DNA of 64,000 nucleotides from Selenomonas sp. AB3002 (GTDB lineage: Bacteria; Bacillota; Negativicutes; Selenomonadales; Selenomonadaceae): NCBI RefSeq assembly GCF_000702545.1, contig NZ_JNIO01000008.1, positions 434,001 through 498,000 of the forward strand. The letters run 5' to 3'. Positions within the stretch are counted from its first letter, which is position 1, and each line of letters begins with the position of its first letter. Under the pieces are notes generated by a model that did not search any database, had not been told where the DNA came from, and was given only the letters and a program-made list of their open reading frames with translations. The position numbers were made by a program, and so were the translations under genes. This document shows positions 50,811 through 58,981 of the stretch, one piece after another.

Positions 50811-51229
50811 GAGAGAAAAACATGTCTTTGAGTGATAATTACTGCTTTGCCTGTGGCAAGGAGAATCCTATTGGCTTGAAACTGGATTTTGTGGTGCAGG
50901 ATGATAAATATGTGGCAAGGAAGGTTTTGGCCAAGGAGTACCAGGGCTATGATGGCATTGCGCACGGCGGGATACTGACGACCATGTTGGACGAGGCTAT
51001 GGCTGGGTATCTGAACAAGGAGCTGGGAGAGAAAGCTGTTACGGCAAGGCTGGATATACGCTATAGGAAGCCTGTTCCCATAGGAGAGGAACTGGTGATA
51101 TCCAGCTGGGTGGAATCACGCAAGGGCAGTTTTGTGAGCATGAAGGGCAGCATTGCCTTGCCGGATGGCACTATTGCGGTGGAAGGCAGCGGAATGCCCC
51201 ATACCCGCTTTGCTGGACACCCGAAATGA

Positions 51230-51541
51230 ATGGTACAATACATTCATGAGGTGATACGATTGAACAGATACAGTAATGAATTTAAGGAAGAAGCCGTAAA
51301 AAGAGTCTTGAGCGGTGTTCCGGCCAGCCAGGTAGCCCGAGAGATAGGAGTCAACGTAAGTTCCCTATACACTTGGAAGGCAAGATACATAAAACATCCG
51401 GAGCAGCCCTTTGTCGGCAGTGGCAAGCTCCGTGATGAGGATGCCGAGCTAAGAAGGCTACAGCGGCGTATTAAAGACCTTGAACAGGAGAATGAATTCC
51501 TAAAAAAAGCGAGCGCCTTCTTTGCCAAGAACCTGAAGTGA
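51230..51541 (+). CDS. IS3-family transposase OrfA (copy 3)
   Basis: Same 103-residue HTH and zipper protein as in the other copies, with the A7G slip site near its end and a possible TTG start at 51,260. Confidence 0.9.
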   Translation: MVQYIHEVIRLNRYSNEFKEEAVKRVLSGVPASQVAREIGVNVSSLYTWKARYIKHPEQPFVGSGKLRDEDAELRRLQRRIKDLEQENEFLKKASAFFAKNLK

Positions 51542-52419
51542 TCCGATATTACTACATCGAAGCTAACCGCGGCAAATATCCGATTGCAAAGATGGTGCGA
51601 TGGGCTAATGTATCCAGAAGCGGTTTTTACGCTTGGCTTTCCCGCAAGCCAAGCCCACGTGACAAAAGCAATGATGAGCTTTTACGTATCATTAAGCAAA
51701 TTCACGAAAAATCCAATAAGACCTATGGTTCCGTGCGCATTTTCAGAAAGCTACGTAAAAAGGGGATTAAGGTCAACCACAAGCGTGTAGAACGTATCAT
51801 GAAGGCAAACGGCATACATGGCAAGGCACGTCGTAAATATAAGGCTACAACATATTCAGACCATGATATGCCTGTTGCCGAAAATGTTCTCAACCGCAAT
51901 TTTTCTGCGGAACATCCTGGGGAAAAGATGGTCAGTGATATAACCTATATCCCTACAGACGAAGGCTGGCTTTATCTAGCTGGGGTGATGGATTTATGCG
52001 GCCGTAAAATGGTAGGAGTGGCCATGGACAGCCGTATGACCAAACAGCTAGTTATGTCAGCTTTACAGGATGCCATAAATCATACCAGCGATGTAAACGG
52101 CTGCATCCTCCATTCTGACCGTGGAAGCCAGTATTGTTCCAAAGACTACTGCCAAATGGCAAAGCAGAATGGTTTTACGATGAGCATGAGCCGGAAAGGC
52201 AACTGTTGGGATAACGCTCCCATGGAAAGCTTCTGGGGTACATTAAAACAGGAATGGCTGAACGAGAAGCATTTCCGCACTCGCGCTGAAGCTAAGGCGG
52301 CTGTATTTGAGTATATTTGGATTTTCTACAACCGCCAGCGAATACATTCCAGCAACGATTACCAGACTCCGGAAGAATACTACATGGAGCGAATGCCCGT
52401 TGAAAAAATTGCTGCCTAA
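51538..52419 (+). CDS. IS3-family transposase OrfB (copy 3)
   Basis: Same 293-residue DDE transposase part as in the other copies; no substitution was noticed between the three. Confidence 0.93.
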   Translation: MIRYYYIEANRGKYPIAKMVRWANVSRSGFYAWLSRKPSPRDKSNDELLRIIKQIHEKSNKTYGSVRIFRKLRKKGIKVNHKRVERIMKANGIHGKARRKYKATTYSDHDMPVAENVLNRNFSAEHPGEKMVSDITYIPTDEGWLYLAGVMDLCGRKMVGVAMDSRMTKQLVMSALQDAINHTSDVNGCILHSDRGSQYCSKDYCQMAKQNGFTMSMSRKGNCWDNAPMESFWGTLKQEWLNEKHFRTRAEAKAAVFEYIWIFYNRQRIHSSNDYQTPEEYYMERMPVEKIAA

Positions 52420-52597
52420 ATTGGTGAAGATGGCCAAAACTGCGGAAAATAAAGCAATTTTGAGGATGCGTTAGGAATCTTTCATTTTAGGTGTCTAAGC
52501 GCATGGGGGAAGGCCAGAAAGCTGGCTATAGTGGAACAGGCTGAGTAGTTTTCTGAAGTAGGCAAAAGCCGGAAGTGCTGTGAGAGGAATGAGTTCT

Positions 52598-53233
52598 ATG
52601 GCGGAGCAAAGGAAAATAAAGTTCTCTGGAGTAGTTCAATCTGTGCAGCCACGGTCTAATGTGTGGCGGTATCGACTGGATAACCGCAATCACAGTACGA
52701 CAGGGTACAACATATTCCTAACGGGTGTAGCTGATGATGAGGAGAAGACCTTTGCGGTGGCTATATCTGAGAAGCAGCAGGAAAAGATGCGGCTTCATAT
52801 TGGGGACGAGATAAGCGGCACTGCTTGGACGAAGAAGTATACTAAGCTGGAATATGCGGATTACTATAGGGCTGGTGCCTTGAAGAAAAACACTGAGGCG
52901 CATATGTCAGAGGAAGAGACAGCCTCTCCCTGGACTGGAGAAGTGCCGGGGCTTGATGTGTATGACTGGCGTGGCTGCCGTATGCTGGATGGCAGAACAT
53001 ACAGAAGTAAGTGCTTCAAATGCAAGTGGGCCTGTATGGCGAATGTAGCCATTGAATATGACTGGGGCGTACAGCAGAAGTTCCGTTTTGAGAGCTTCTG
53101 CTATGGACCTAAGAACTGTAAGCTGTATAAGATGGGCAAGCCCAGGCCAGTACCCTACAAGGGTGATACTCCCTCATATGATGAGGGCTGGCTGGATGAT
53201 GTATGTACGGAACGGCGCGGGGATGACGATTGA
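52598..53233 (+). CDS. Cysteine-rich hypothetical protein
   Basis: A 211-residue soluble protein. The first 85 residues look like a small beta barrel (KIKFSGVVQSVQPRSNVWRY...). The second half has a cysteine cluster, CFKCKWACMANVAIEYDW then CYGPKNCKLY, that could bind zinc or an Fe-S cluster. No family is recognised. ATG 52,598 is chosen with AGAGGA 9 bases before it. Its end overlaps the start of the ATPase gene by 11 bases, so the two are translationally coupled. Confidence 0.7.
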   Translation: MAEQRKIKFSGVVQSVQPRSNVWRYRLDNRNHSTTGYNIFLTGVADDEEKTFAVAISEKQQEKMRLHIGDEISGTAWTKKYTKLEYADYYRAGALKKNTEAHMSEEETASPWTGEVPGLDVYDWRGCRMLDGRTYRSKCFKCKWACMANVAIEYDWGVQQKFRFESFCYGPKNCKLYKMGKPRPVPYKGDTPSYDEGWLDDVCTERRGDDD

Positions 53234-53960
53234 AATGGAGATACCTCTGTATATAGCAAAAGCCAGAATAAGATGGGACGAGATAGAGAAAGACAGCTAC
53301 CTCAGGGATATTCCGGCTATCGCTCAGATTTCAGAGCTGGATTTCCACATGCCTATAACGCTCCTAGCTGGGGAAAATGGTACAGGAAAATCCACCCTGC
53401 TTGAAGCTTTGGCGGTGGCCTCAGGATTCAATCCTGAGGGGGGGACAAGGAATTATGCTTTCTCAACCTATGATTCTCACTCGGAGCTATTTGGCTGCAT
53501 AAGTTTGGTACGGGGAATCAGGAAGCCTAAGTGGGGGTATTTTCTACGGGCGGAGAGTTTTTACAATGTGGCTACACAGGAAAATGAATACAGCAGGGGG
53601 CCGGGAGGAAGGCCGGAGCATTTTCACGAGAAATCACATGGAGAAAGTTTCTATAGGATTGCAGAGGGCCAATTCAAGGGGAATGGGTTATATTTCCTGG
53701 ATGAGCCTGAGGCAGCGTTGTCACCTCAGAGACAGCTTGCCCTGCTTCGTATGATCTGCATGTATGCCAAGAGGGGAGCGCAGTTCTTCATTGTGACACA
53801 CTCGCCGATTCTGTTGGGGATGCCATATGCAGAGATTTTGGGATTTAGCAAAAATGGTATTGGTTCATTGTCTTATGAGGAGACAGAGAGTTATCAGGTA
53901 ACATCGTTGTTTCTTAATCAGAGGGATAGGATACTGGCGCAGTTGCTAGAAGATGAATAG
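53223..53960 (+). CDS. AAA-type ATPase (COG3910-like)
   Basis: A 245-residue predicted ATPase. Walker A is LAGENGTGKSTLLEALAVASG near residue 50, Walker B is LYFLDEPEAALSP, and the His switch is in FIVTHSPILLGMP. This small, ABC-like form without a membrane or nuclease part fits the COG3910 group. The partner and role are unknown; the Cys-rich protein just upstream, with overlapping reading frame, is the likely partner. ATG 53,223 is the start that gives the family N-terminus. Confidence 0.85.
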   Translation: MTIEMEIPLYIAKARIRWDEIEKDSYLRDIPAIAQISELDFHMPITLLAGENGTGKSTLLEALAVASGFNPEGGTRNYAFSTYDSHSELFGCISLVRGIRKPKWGYFLRAESFYNVATQENEYSRGPGGRPEHFHEKSHGESFYRIAEGQFKGNGLYFLDEPEAALSPQRQLALLRMICMYAKRGAQFFIVTHSPILLGMPYAEILGFSKNGIGSLSYEETESYQVTSLFLNQRDRILAQLLEDE

Positions 53961-53970
53961 CTGTCAAGGC

Positions 53971-54057
53971 GTGGTGATTATGGGCTGCTGGCGGCAGAAG
54001 AGGTTCCTGAGGCGGCTTGGGATACCATGGGGGTGTAGTTTGTCGAAGGGACATAAG
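53971..54057 (+). pseudogene. C-terminal relic of a DUF2284 gene
   Basis: The frame YGLLAAEEVPEAAWDTMGV-stop-FVEGT matches the last 25 or so residues of the DUF2284 protein at 24,775-25,299 (HGLLSKEEVPEATWDSMGLSFVEGT). Everything before it is lost. It marks where a full DUF2284 gene once stood ahead of the second HAD phosphatase. Confidence 0.8.
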
Positions 54058-54086
54058 TGCGATAAAATAGATATGGGGGTGAGGAT

Positions 54087-54845
54087 ATGGGCAAGAATGG
54101 TCGGAATTATTTCAGAAATACGCTGCTGGCTCTGGCAAGGCTCGACAAGCCGTTCATCATCAGAGGCCGGTATTTTGCCAATCCTCACCTGGACTATCTG
54201 ACATATACAGATATCCGTCCCTATGTGCCAGCAGGGGCTTCCACGAACATGATCTGCGATCATGTGAATGTGATGCTACCTGACCTAAGCAAATACATAG
54301 CGGTGAGGCCGGAAGTGAATTATACAAAGGATTATTTGGTCTGTCGTGCCGTAACTTACTCGGATGCCAACGGAGATATTCGGGGAGGGATAGTGCTGAC
54401 GGAGGAACTGGGTATACCGCCTGTTATTACTTCCGGCTACCCCGAAAGCAGAGAAATTATCGGGACGGTAGACAAGAGCAGGTATGTGGATTTCTTCTCT
54501 TTTGCTGAAGGTCGGTATGCCTATTATGGCGAGAATCAGTGGGTTGACGGGCACAAGACAGCACTGGCAAGCTGGGAACAGTCTGCGGAGGAAGCTAAAT
54601 GGCGGATGAAGGAGAAGAAGCGCAAGGAGTCTGCCAGGAGAAAGCTGGAGCTGACTTTTGACGAATTCATGGCACTGCATAAGAGAGCCAATCCTTTGTG
54701 GATTCCGCCGCCAGGAAGCCTAAGAGCCATGGGGGGACGCAGCTGGCTGAATGTCTTTGTGCCGCAGAAGTTCCTGCGAGATATACTGGATAGACAGCCT
54801 GCTCTCAGGAAGGAAGTGCATCAGGAGTTCCTGAGGCGGCTATGA
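54087..54845 (+). CDS. Hypothetical protein
   Basis: A 252-residue soluble protein, starting MGKNGRNYFRNTLLALARLD. The middle has YVPAGASTNMICDHVNVMLP and a charged helix (EEAKWRMKEKKRKESARRKLE) near 170-195. No domain is recognised. ATATGGGGGTGAGGAT precedes the ATG, a strong site. Transcribed with the same direction as the amidase and HAD genes that follow. Confidence 0.7.
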   Translation: MGKNGRNYFRNTLLALARLDKPFIIRGRYFANPHLDYLTYTDIRPYVPAGASTNMICDHVNVMLPDLSKYIAVRPEVNYTKDYLVCRAVTYSDANGDIRGGIVLTEELGIPPVITSGYPESREIIGTVDKSRYVDFFSFAEGRYAYYGENQWVDGHKTALASWEQSAEEAKWRMKEKKRKESARRKLELTFDEFMALHKRANPLWIPPPGSLRAMGGRSWLNVFVPQKFLRDILDRQPALRKEVHQEFLRRL

Positions 54846-54923
54846 TGGGGAAAATGGTTGATGTGAGCAAAAGTATTGTCAAGGCGCAGAATAGATTTAT
54901 GGTATAGGCAGGAGGTGGGGAGC

Positions 54924-55502
54924 TTGAACCGGCGGGAATTTGTGCGAAAGAGTGTTTTGTGCCTCCTGGGGATGATGGCATGGGATGCGAATTGGCCGGA
55001 GGCTGAGGCTTGCAGGGAACCTATGATATACAAGGGGTTCCTGCGGTTCACAGAGTACGAGTACAGAAAGGCGACGGAGTACATTGTGATACATCATGTG
55101 GGCATTCCTGATGTAGACAAGGACTCTGCTGCTACAGCCATTCACAAGTACCATCAGGAGCACAACGGCTGGTCAGGGATAGGTTATCATTATCTGATTC
55201 GAAAGGACGGCACCATAGAGCAAGGCAGACTGCCGGAAATGGTGGGCAGACATGCATATGAGCATAATCAAACCTCCGTAGGCGTATGCCTGGCAGGGAA
55301 CTTCGATGTTGGCCAGCCTACCGAGAAGCAGATGGCATCGGTGAAGGAGCTATGCAGGTGGCTGTGCCGGAAGTATGGGCTGGATCCAAGGAAGAAGGGA
55401 GTCATTGTGGGGCATCGCGACCTCAATGACACTGCCTGTCCCGGCAAGAATCTATACAGGAAGCTGGGCGATATACGGCGGTTTGCCTACGATGGAGCAT
55501 GA
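54924..55502 (+). CDS. Exported N-acetylmuramoyl-L-alanine amidase (PGRP fold)
   Basis: Cuts the bond between MurNAc and the stem peptide in peptidoglycan. The 192-residue protein has a twin-Arg-like signal (NRREFVRKSVLCLLGMMAW). The amidase_2 domain has the zinc ligands in EYIVIHHVG and GHRDLNDTACPG, and GIGYHYLIRKDGTIEQGR, as in T7 lysozyme. TTG 54,924 is chosen, with AGGAGGTGGGG before it; ATG 54,876 is the alternative. The HAD phosphatase starts 24 bases later. Confidence 0.88.
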   Translation: MNRREFVRKSVLCLLGMMAWDANWPEAEACREPMIYKGFLRFTEYEYRKATEYIVIHHVGIPDVDKDSAATAIHKYHQEHNGWSGIGYHYLIRKDGTIEQGRLPEMVGRHAYEHNQTSVGVCLAGNFDVGQPTEKQMASVKELCRWLCRKYGLDPRKKGVIVGHRDLNDTACPGKNLYRKLGDIRRFAYDGA

Positions 55503-55525
55503 AATAGAGAGAAATGGAGGTTCTT

Positions 55526-56602
55526 ATGAATAAGCATATCAAAACCATTGCATCTCTTTGTGTTGCTGCAGCTATCGGAGCCGGATGGGCTGGTACTGCT
55601 CAGGGTGCTACGAGAGAAGATATTGCCAGTATCCAGGTCAATGCCAGGGGGAGCAACTTCCAATACTGGCAAAAAGATTCTCAGGCATTAGCCAGGCTAC
55701 GCAGCTATGTGAAAGAGGTGACAAATACTAAAAGTTCGGATTTCATACCACAGCGTGACCGCATTGCTGTGTTTGATGTAGATGGCACGCTGGCCTGTGA
55801 AACAGCTCCCTTCTGCTTTGACTTCCTCATGATGGTGGACAGGGCACTGTATGATTCAGAATACAATGCCTCAGCCAGAGATAGAGCCAATGCCAAGGAT
55901 GTGGAAAGGGATATATATGCTCATAAGGTGACCAATGACACAAGGCTGAAGACCTGCGAATCCCACGCCTCTGTCTTTGGTGGTATGACTATGGACGAGT
56001 ATAATGCTTACACGGAAAAGTATCTGAGGAAGCCTGTTGAAGGGTTCAATAATCTCAAAATAGGTGAGGCTTATTTCCTGCCTATGGTAGAAGTGCTGTC
56101 CTATCTTCGGGCGAATGGATTCAAAGTATTCTTGGTGTCAGGTGCAGACAGGCAGTATACTCGTGTCATGGCAGAAGTGCTGCCTGTGGACAGTGACAAT
56201 ATCCTTGGGACTGATTACCGCTATGTTGCAGCTGCCCAGAAGGGTCAGGATGGCATGGTGTATGTATTTGCCCCAGAGGACAAGGTGGTGCGGGGTGAGT
56301 TCGAGGTCAAGAATATCAATATGAACAAGGTCTCTGTCATGGCAAGAGAGATTGGCAAGCAGCCTGTTCTGGCATTCGGCAATTCCAGCGGCGATTTCAG
56401 CATGTACAACTACACAGCCACGAATCCTAATTACAAGACGATAGTATTCTCGCTGCTCTGCGATGATACAGAGAGGGAATTTGGCAAGCCAGCCTCGGCA
56501 GAAAAGATGCTGAAGAACTGCGAGAAGTATGGCTGGGTGCCTGTCTCCATGCGTGATGAGTGGAAAACCATATACGGGGACAGGGTGCAAAGATTAGATT
56601 GA
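55526..56602 (+). CDS. Exported HAD-family phosphatase (copy 2)
   Basis: A 358-residue secreted HAD protein. The signal peptide ends near AQGA. Motifs: DVDGTL with the nucleophile Asp, FLVSGADRQ, and GNSSGDFSM. Compared with copy 1 (25,364), motif 4 has SGD instead of KDD, so one acidic residue is changed, though the key Asp is kept. The central part has diverged most. ATGGAGG lies 5 bases before ATG 55,526. Confidence 0.88.
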   Translation: MNKHIKTIASLCVAAAIGAGWAGTAQGATREDIASIQVNARGSNFQYWQKDSQALARLRSYVKEVTNTKSSDFIPQRDRIAVFDVDGTLACETAPFCFDFLMMVDRALYDSEYNASARDRANAKDVERDIYAHKVTNDTRLKTCESHASVFGGMTMDEYNAYTEKYLRKPVEGFNNLKIGEAYFLPMVEVLSYLRANGFKVFLVSGADRQYTRVMAEVLPVDSDNILGTDYRYVAAAQKGQDGMVYVFAPEDKVVRGEFEVKNINMNKVSVMAREIGKQPVLAFGNSSGDFSMYNYTATNPNYKTIVFSLLCDDTEREFGKPASAEKMLKNCEKYGWVPVSMRDEWKTIYGDRVQRLD

Positions 56603-56639
56603 ACCGATGAGAGGTTGACTGTTGTATATAACTCGGAAG

Positions 56640-56736
56640 AAGATGTCTCCCACCTCTATAGGTGGCGAGTTCCTAATTTACTAATACCCTAAAGGGCACA
56701 ATGCAGGCGGTGAACATATACCTCCCGCCTTATAAA
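56640..56736. other. Intergenic hairpins of unknown origin
   Basis: CCCACCT pairs with AGGTGG near 56,648-56,665, and AGGCGG pairs with CCGCCT near 56,703-56,732. No gene is seen. It may act as a terminator for the HAD gene or be the end of an old IS200/IS605-type element; the latter is only a resemblance. Confidence 0.35.
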
Positions 56737-56806
56737 TGAGTATTTAGTGGAAAACCTTCTACAGTTATGGGGGTTCGAAAGCTGGCTTCAGGATGGGGGG
56801 AGATTG

Positions 56807-57742
56807 ATGCTGGAAAAAATGTGCTGGGCATCATGCCTGCTGGTAATTTTCCTGTGCATGGGATGTACATCTGCAAGAACTGCTGTGCCGGAAGAAGGAA
56901 AGGAGAAGACTGCCATGACGGTTAAAGTCAGTCCCATGGTAAAGCTGAACAGTGGCTATGAGATGCCTGTGCTGGGACTTGGAACGTGGACACTGCGAGG
57001 AGAAACGGCTGAGAGGGCTGTGGAGACTGCAATAGAGTGTGGCTATCGCCTGATTGACACGGCCAGGTATTATGGCAACGAGGAGGCAGTAGGCAAGGGG
57101 GTGAAGGAAGCAATACGGAAGGGGATAGTTAGCCGGGAAGAGTTGTTCATCACCAGCAAAATAATGCCGGAAGACTATCGGCGGGCTGATGCTGCCATTG
57201 ATGATTCCCTGTCTGCCCTTGGAGTGGATTACATTGATTTGATGCTGATACACCAGCCGGGCTCTAACGATGAGGAAGTATACAAAGCCCTGGAGCGTGG
57301 CGTGAGGGCAGGTAAAATCAGGTCGATAGGCATTTCGAATTATTACACGCCACAAGATTTCGAACGCATAAACAGGATTGCGGAGATAACTCCTGCTGTG
57401 GTGCAGAATGAAAATCATCTTTACTATCAGAATACGGCTCTGAAAGAGTATCTGAGGCAGTATGGCACTGTTGTCGAATCCTGGTACCCTTTGGGAGGAC
57501 GGGGAAATACCCAAAAAGTTTTGTCCAACAAGACCATAGAGGAAATATCTCATAAATACGGCAAAACACCAGCACAGATAGTTCTGCGCTGGCATATCCA
57601 AGCAGGCTATATAGTTATCCCAGGATCAGAAAATCCATTGCATATCCGTGAAAACAATGATATTTATGATTTACAGCTTAGCGAGGAAGAAATGGCTCGC
57701 ATAGCGGAACTAAACAAAAATGAACGGTTTGAGAATTGGTGA
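56807..57742 (+). CDS. Aldo/keto reductase with a lipoprotein signal
   Basis: A 311-residue NAD(P)H-dependent reductase of the AKR family. VLGLGTWTLRG, the catalytic Asp/Tyr in DTARYYGNE, Lys in ITSKIM and His in LIHQPG are in place, and the C-terminus has VIPGSENPLHIREN for the cofactor. Unusually, the first 20 residues form a lipoprotein signal ending in LCMGC, which would place the enzyme outside the membrane. ATG 56,807 follows GGGGGGAGATTG. A start after the signal (for example ATG 56,918) would give a normal cytosolic form. Confidence 0.85.
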   Translation: MLEKMCWASCLLVIFLCMGCTSARTAVPEEGKEKTAMTVKVSPMVKLNSGYEMPVLGLGTWTLRGETAERAVETAIECGYRLIDTARYYGNEEAVGKGVKEAIRKGIVSREELFITSKIMPEDYRRADAAIDDSLSALGVDYIDLMLIHQPGSNDEEVYKALERGVRAGKIRSIGISNYYTPQDFERINRIAEITPAVVQNENHLYYQNTALKEYLRQYGTVVESWYPLGGRGNTQKVLSNKTIEEISHKYGKTPAQIVLRWHIQAGYIVIPGSENPLHIRENNDIYDLQLSEEEMARIAELNKNERFENW

Positions 57743-57766
57743 AATAAGCACAAGGAGACAATTGGT

Positions 57767-58357
57767 ATGGACTGGAAATGGGTCAGAGAACCTGGCAAAT
57801 ACTTGATTGAGTCGGATAGGATAGAAATCACAACAATGCCACATACTGATTTGTGGCAGAGGACATACTATCACTTCCGCAATGATAATGCGCCTGTACT
57901 GCAGACAGAAACAGAAGAAAAGTTCTTCTCATTCATTGTGAAGACAGACTTTGCTGAGAGTCATAAGCGATTTGACCAGTGCGGCATTGTTATGTATCTC
58001 GATTCGGAGAACTGGCTCAAAGCTTCGGTGGAATATGAGAATGAGCAATTCCAGCATCTTGGTTCTGTAGTTACAAACCATGGATATTCTGATTGGGCTA
58101 CAACAGCGATATCTGCCGACATTAAAACCATGTGGTATAGATTCAGCCGACGAGAGGATGACTATTGCATAGAATGCTCTGCTGATGGCAGGTTATTTTC
58201 TCAGATGCGGGTGTGCCATATGTGGGAAGGGGCAGGAAGAATCAGATTCGGAATTTATGCCTGTAGTCCTGAGGAATCCAGCTTCAGAGCAGTGTTTACT
58301 GGCATGAAGGTTACGGATTGTGCCTGGAAGGCTCATGATGGACAACAGCCAGACTAA
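57767..58357 (+). CDS. DUF1349 (concanavalin-like) protein
   Basis: A 196-residue cytosolic protein of the DUF1349 family, with the beta-sandwich fold of lectin-like and xylanase-related proteins. Typical parts: FDQCGIVMYLDSENWLKASVEYEN and WYRFSRREDDYCIECSADG, then RFGIYACSPEESSF. It may bind a sugar; the family has no proven general role. GGAGACAATTGGT precedes the ATG. It follows the AKR gene by 24 bases and is probably in the same transcript. Confidence 0.88.
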   Translation: MDWKWVREPGKYLIESDRIEITTMPHTDLWQRTYYHFRNDNAPVLQTETEEKFFSFIVKTDFAESHKRFDQCGIVMYLDSENWLKASVEYENEQFQHLGSVVTNHGYSDWATTAISADIKTMWYRFSRREDDYCIECSADGRLFSQMRVCHMWEGAGRIRFGIYACSPEESSFRAVFTGMKVTDCAWKAHDGQQPD

Positions 58358-58405
58358 AAACAGGCTTGGCAAAGGAAGATTAATACACGTATCCTGAGCT
58401 TACTC

Positions 58406-58612
58406 TTGGCAGAAGAAATTAAAGACGGGGAATTTGGACTATCGGAGCAGGTGATGGCAAAGGGGCAGATTGCAATCGATACTGCCAAAAAATGCGCAGA
58501 CGAATATGAGAGCATAGATAACAATGAGGAACTGTTTAAGCATCTGAAAAGGATAAAAGAAGCACGGGACGGGTTGACCGAGCTGCTGCAGGAATTTGTA
58601 CGGGCATACTAA
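58406..58612 (+). CDS. Small helical hypothetical protein
   Basis: A 68-residue acidic helical protein starting at a TTG. NNEELFKHLKRIKEARDGL resembles the C-terminal part of the proteins at 24,365 and 47,922 (SNEELFHAQYRLRDI), so it could be a fragment of a third relative. The ribosome site is weak. Function is unknown. Confidence 0.4.
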   Translation: MAEEIKDGEFGLSEQVMAKGQIAIDTAKKCADEYESIDNNEELFKHLKRIKEARDGLTELLQEFVRAY

Positions 58613-58762
58613 TAGACAAGAAGACTAGCAGGTGACGCATATGAAATCCAAAACCATACCTAAAAACATACGTGAAAAGAACGCAGAATTCAGAGAAATA
58701 ATAGCAAAGCTAGAAGCTGCTGAGGGCAACGAGGAAGCGGGCTTCATTCCCAGGCCATTAGG

Positions 58763-58969
58763 TACGAATCCGGCGTTATCTTTGGTGATAATGAAAATCA
58801 GGAATATGTCTATATGCCTGGCAGCGAGATCGGCGTGGATAGTCCCATGTGCGTCTACGAGAGTGATGGCAGGCGATTGGATGTGAATCTGTATGAAGCG
58901 CTGCGGCTTATCCGGGTGCGGGCACTAAGGCATGCCAAGCATCCTGTGCTGGGCACAAGTTCGTGCTGA
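58763..58969 (+). pseudogene. Damaged paralog of the 14,307 gene
   Basis: The frame VIFGDNENQEYVYMPGSEIG to HPVLGTSSC matches the protein at 14,307 over 60 residues, but no start codon exists in this frame and the first 12 residues are replaced. An overlapping frame from ATG 58,641 (KSKTIPKNIREKNAEFREII...) runs into it out of phase and may be part of a different lost gene. Together they look like a fusion by deletion. Confidence 0.7.
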
Positions 58970-58981
58970 AGGGAGAGAAAC

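Larger units (their letters stand above)
51195..52516 (+). mobile_element. IS3-family insertion sequence, copy 3 (1,322 bp)
   Basis: Identical length and ends to copies 1 and 2. GAA is repeated on both sides. It splits the thioesterase gene near its 3' end. Confidence 0.95.
50822..52548 (+). pseudogene. PaaI-type thioesterase gene split by an IS
   Basis: Taking out the IS at 51,195-52,516 and one GAA copy restores a 133-residue hotdog-fold thioesterase (…VEGSGKLAIVEQAE). Family features: CFACGKENPIGLKLDF at the start, and GYDGIAHGGILTTMLDEAMAGYL, the catalytic region. Such proteins hydrolyse acyl-CoA thioesters. The insertion lies only 10 codons before the stop. The interrupted frame ends in 10 IS-encoded residues, so a slightly altered protein could still be made and be active. 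Confidence 0.9.

Noticed and set aside
56640-56736. IS200/IS605 end or omega-RNA-like element
   Set aside because: Some hairpin resemblance, but no TnpA or TnpB part nearby; kept only as unexplained hairpins.
58755-58780. tRNA T-arm-like GGTACGAATCC
   Set aside because: No acceptor stem or anticodon arm could be fitted around it.
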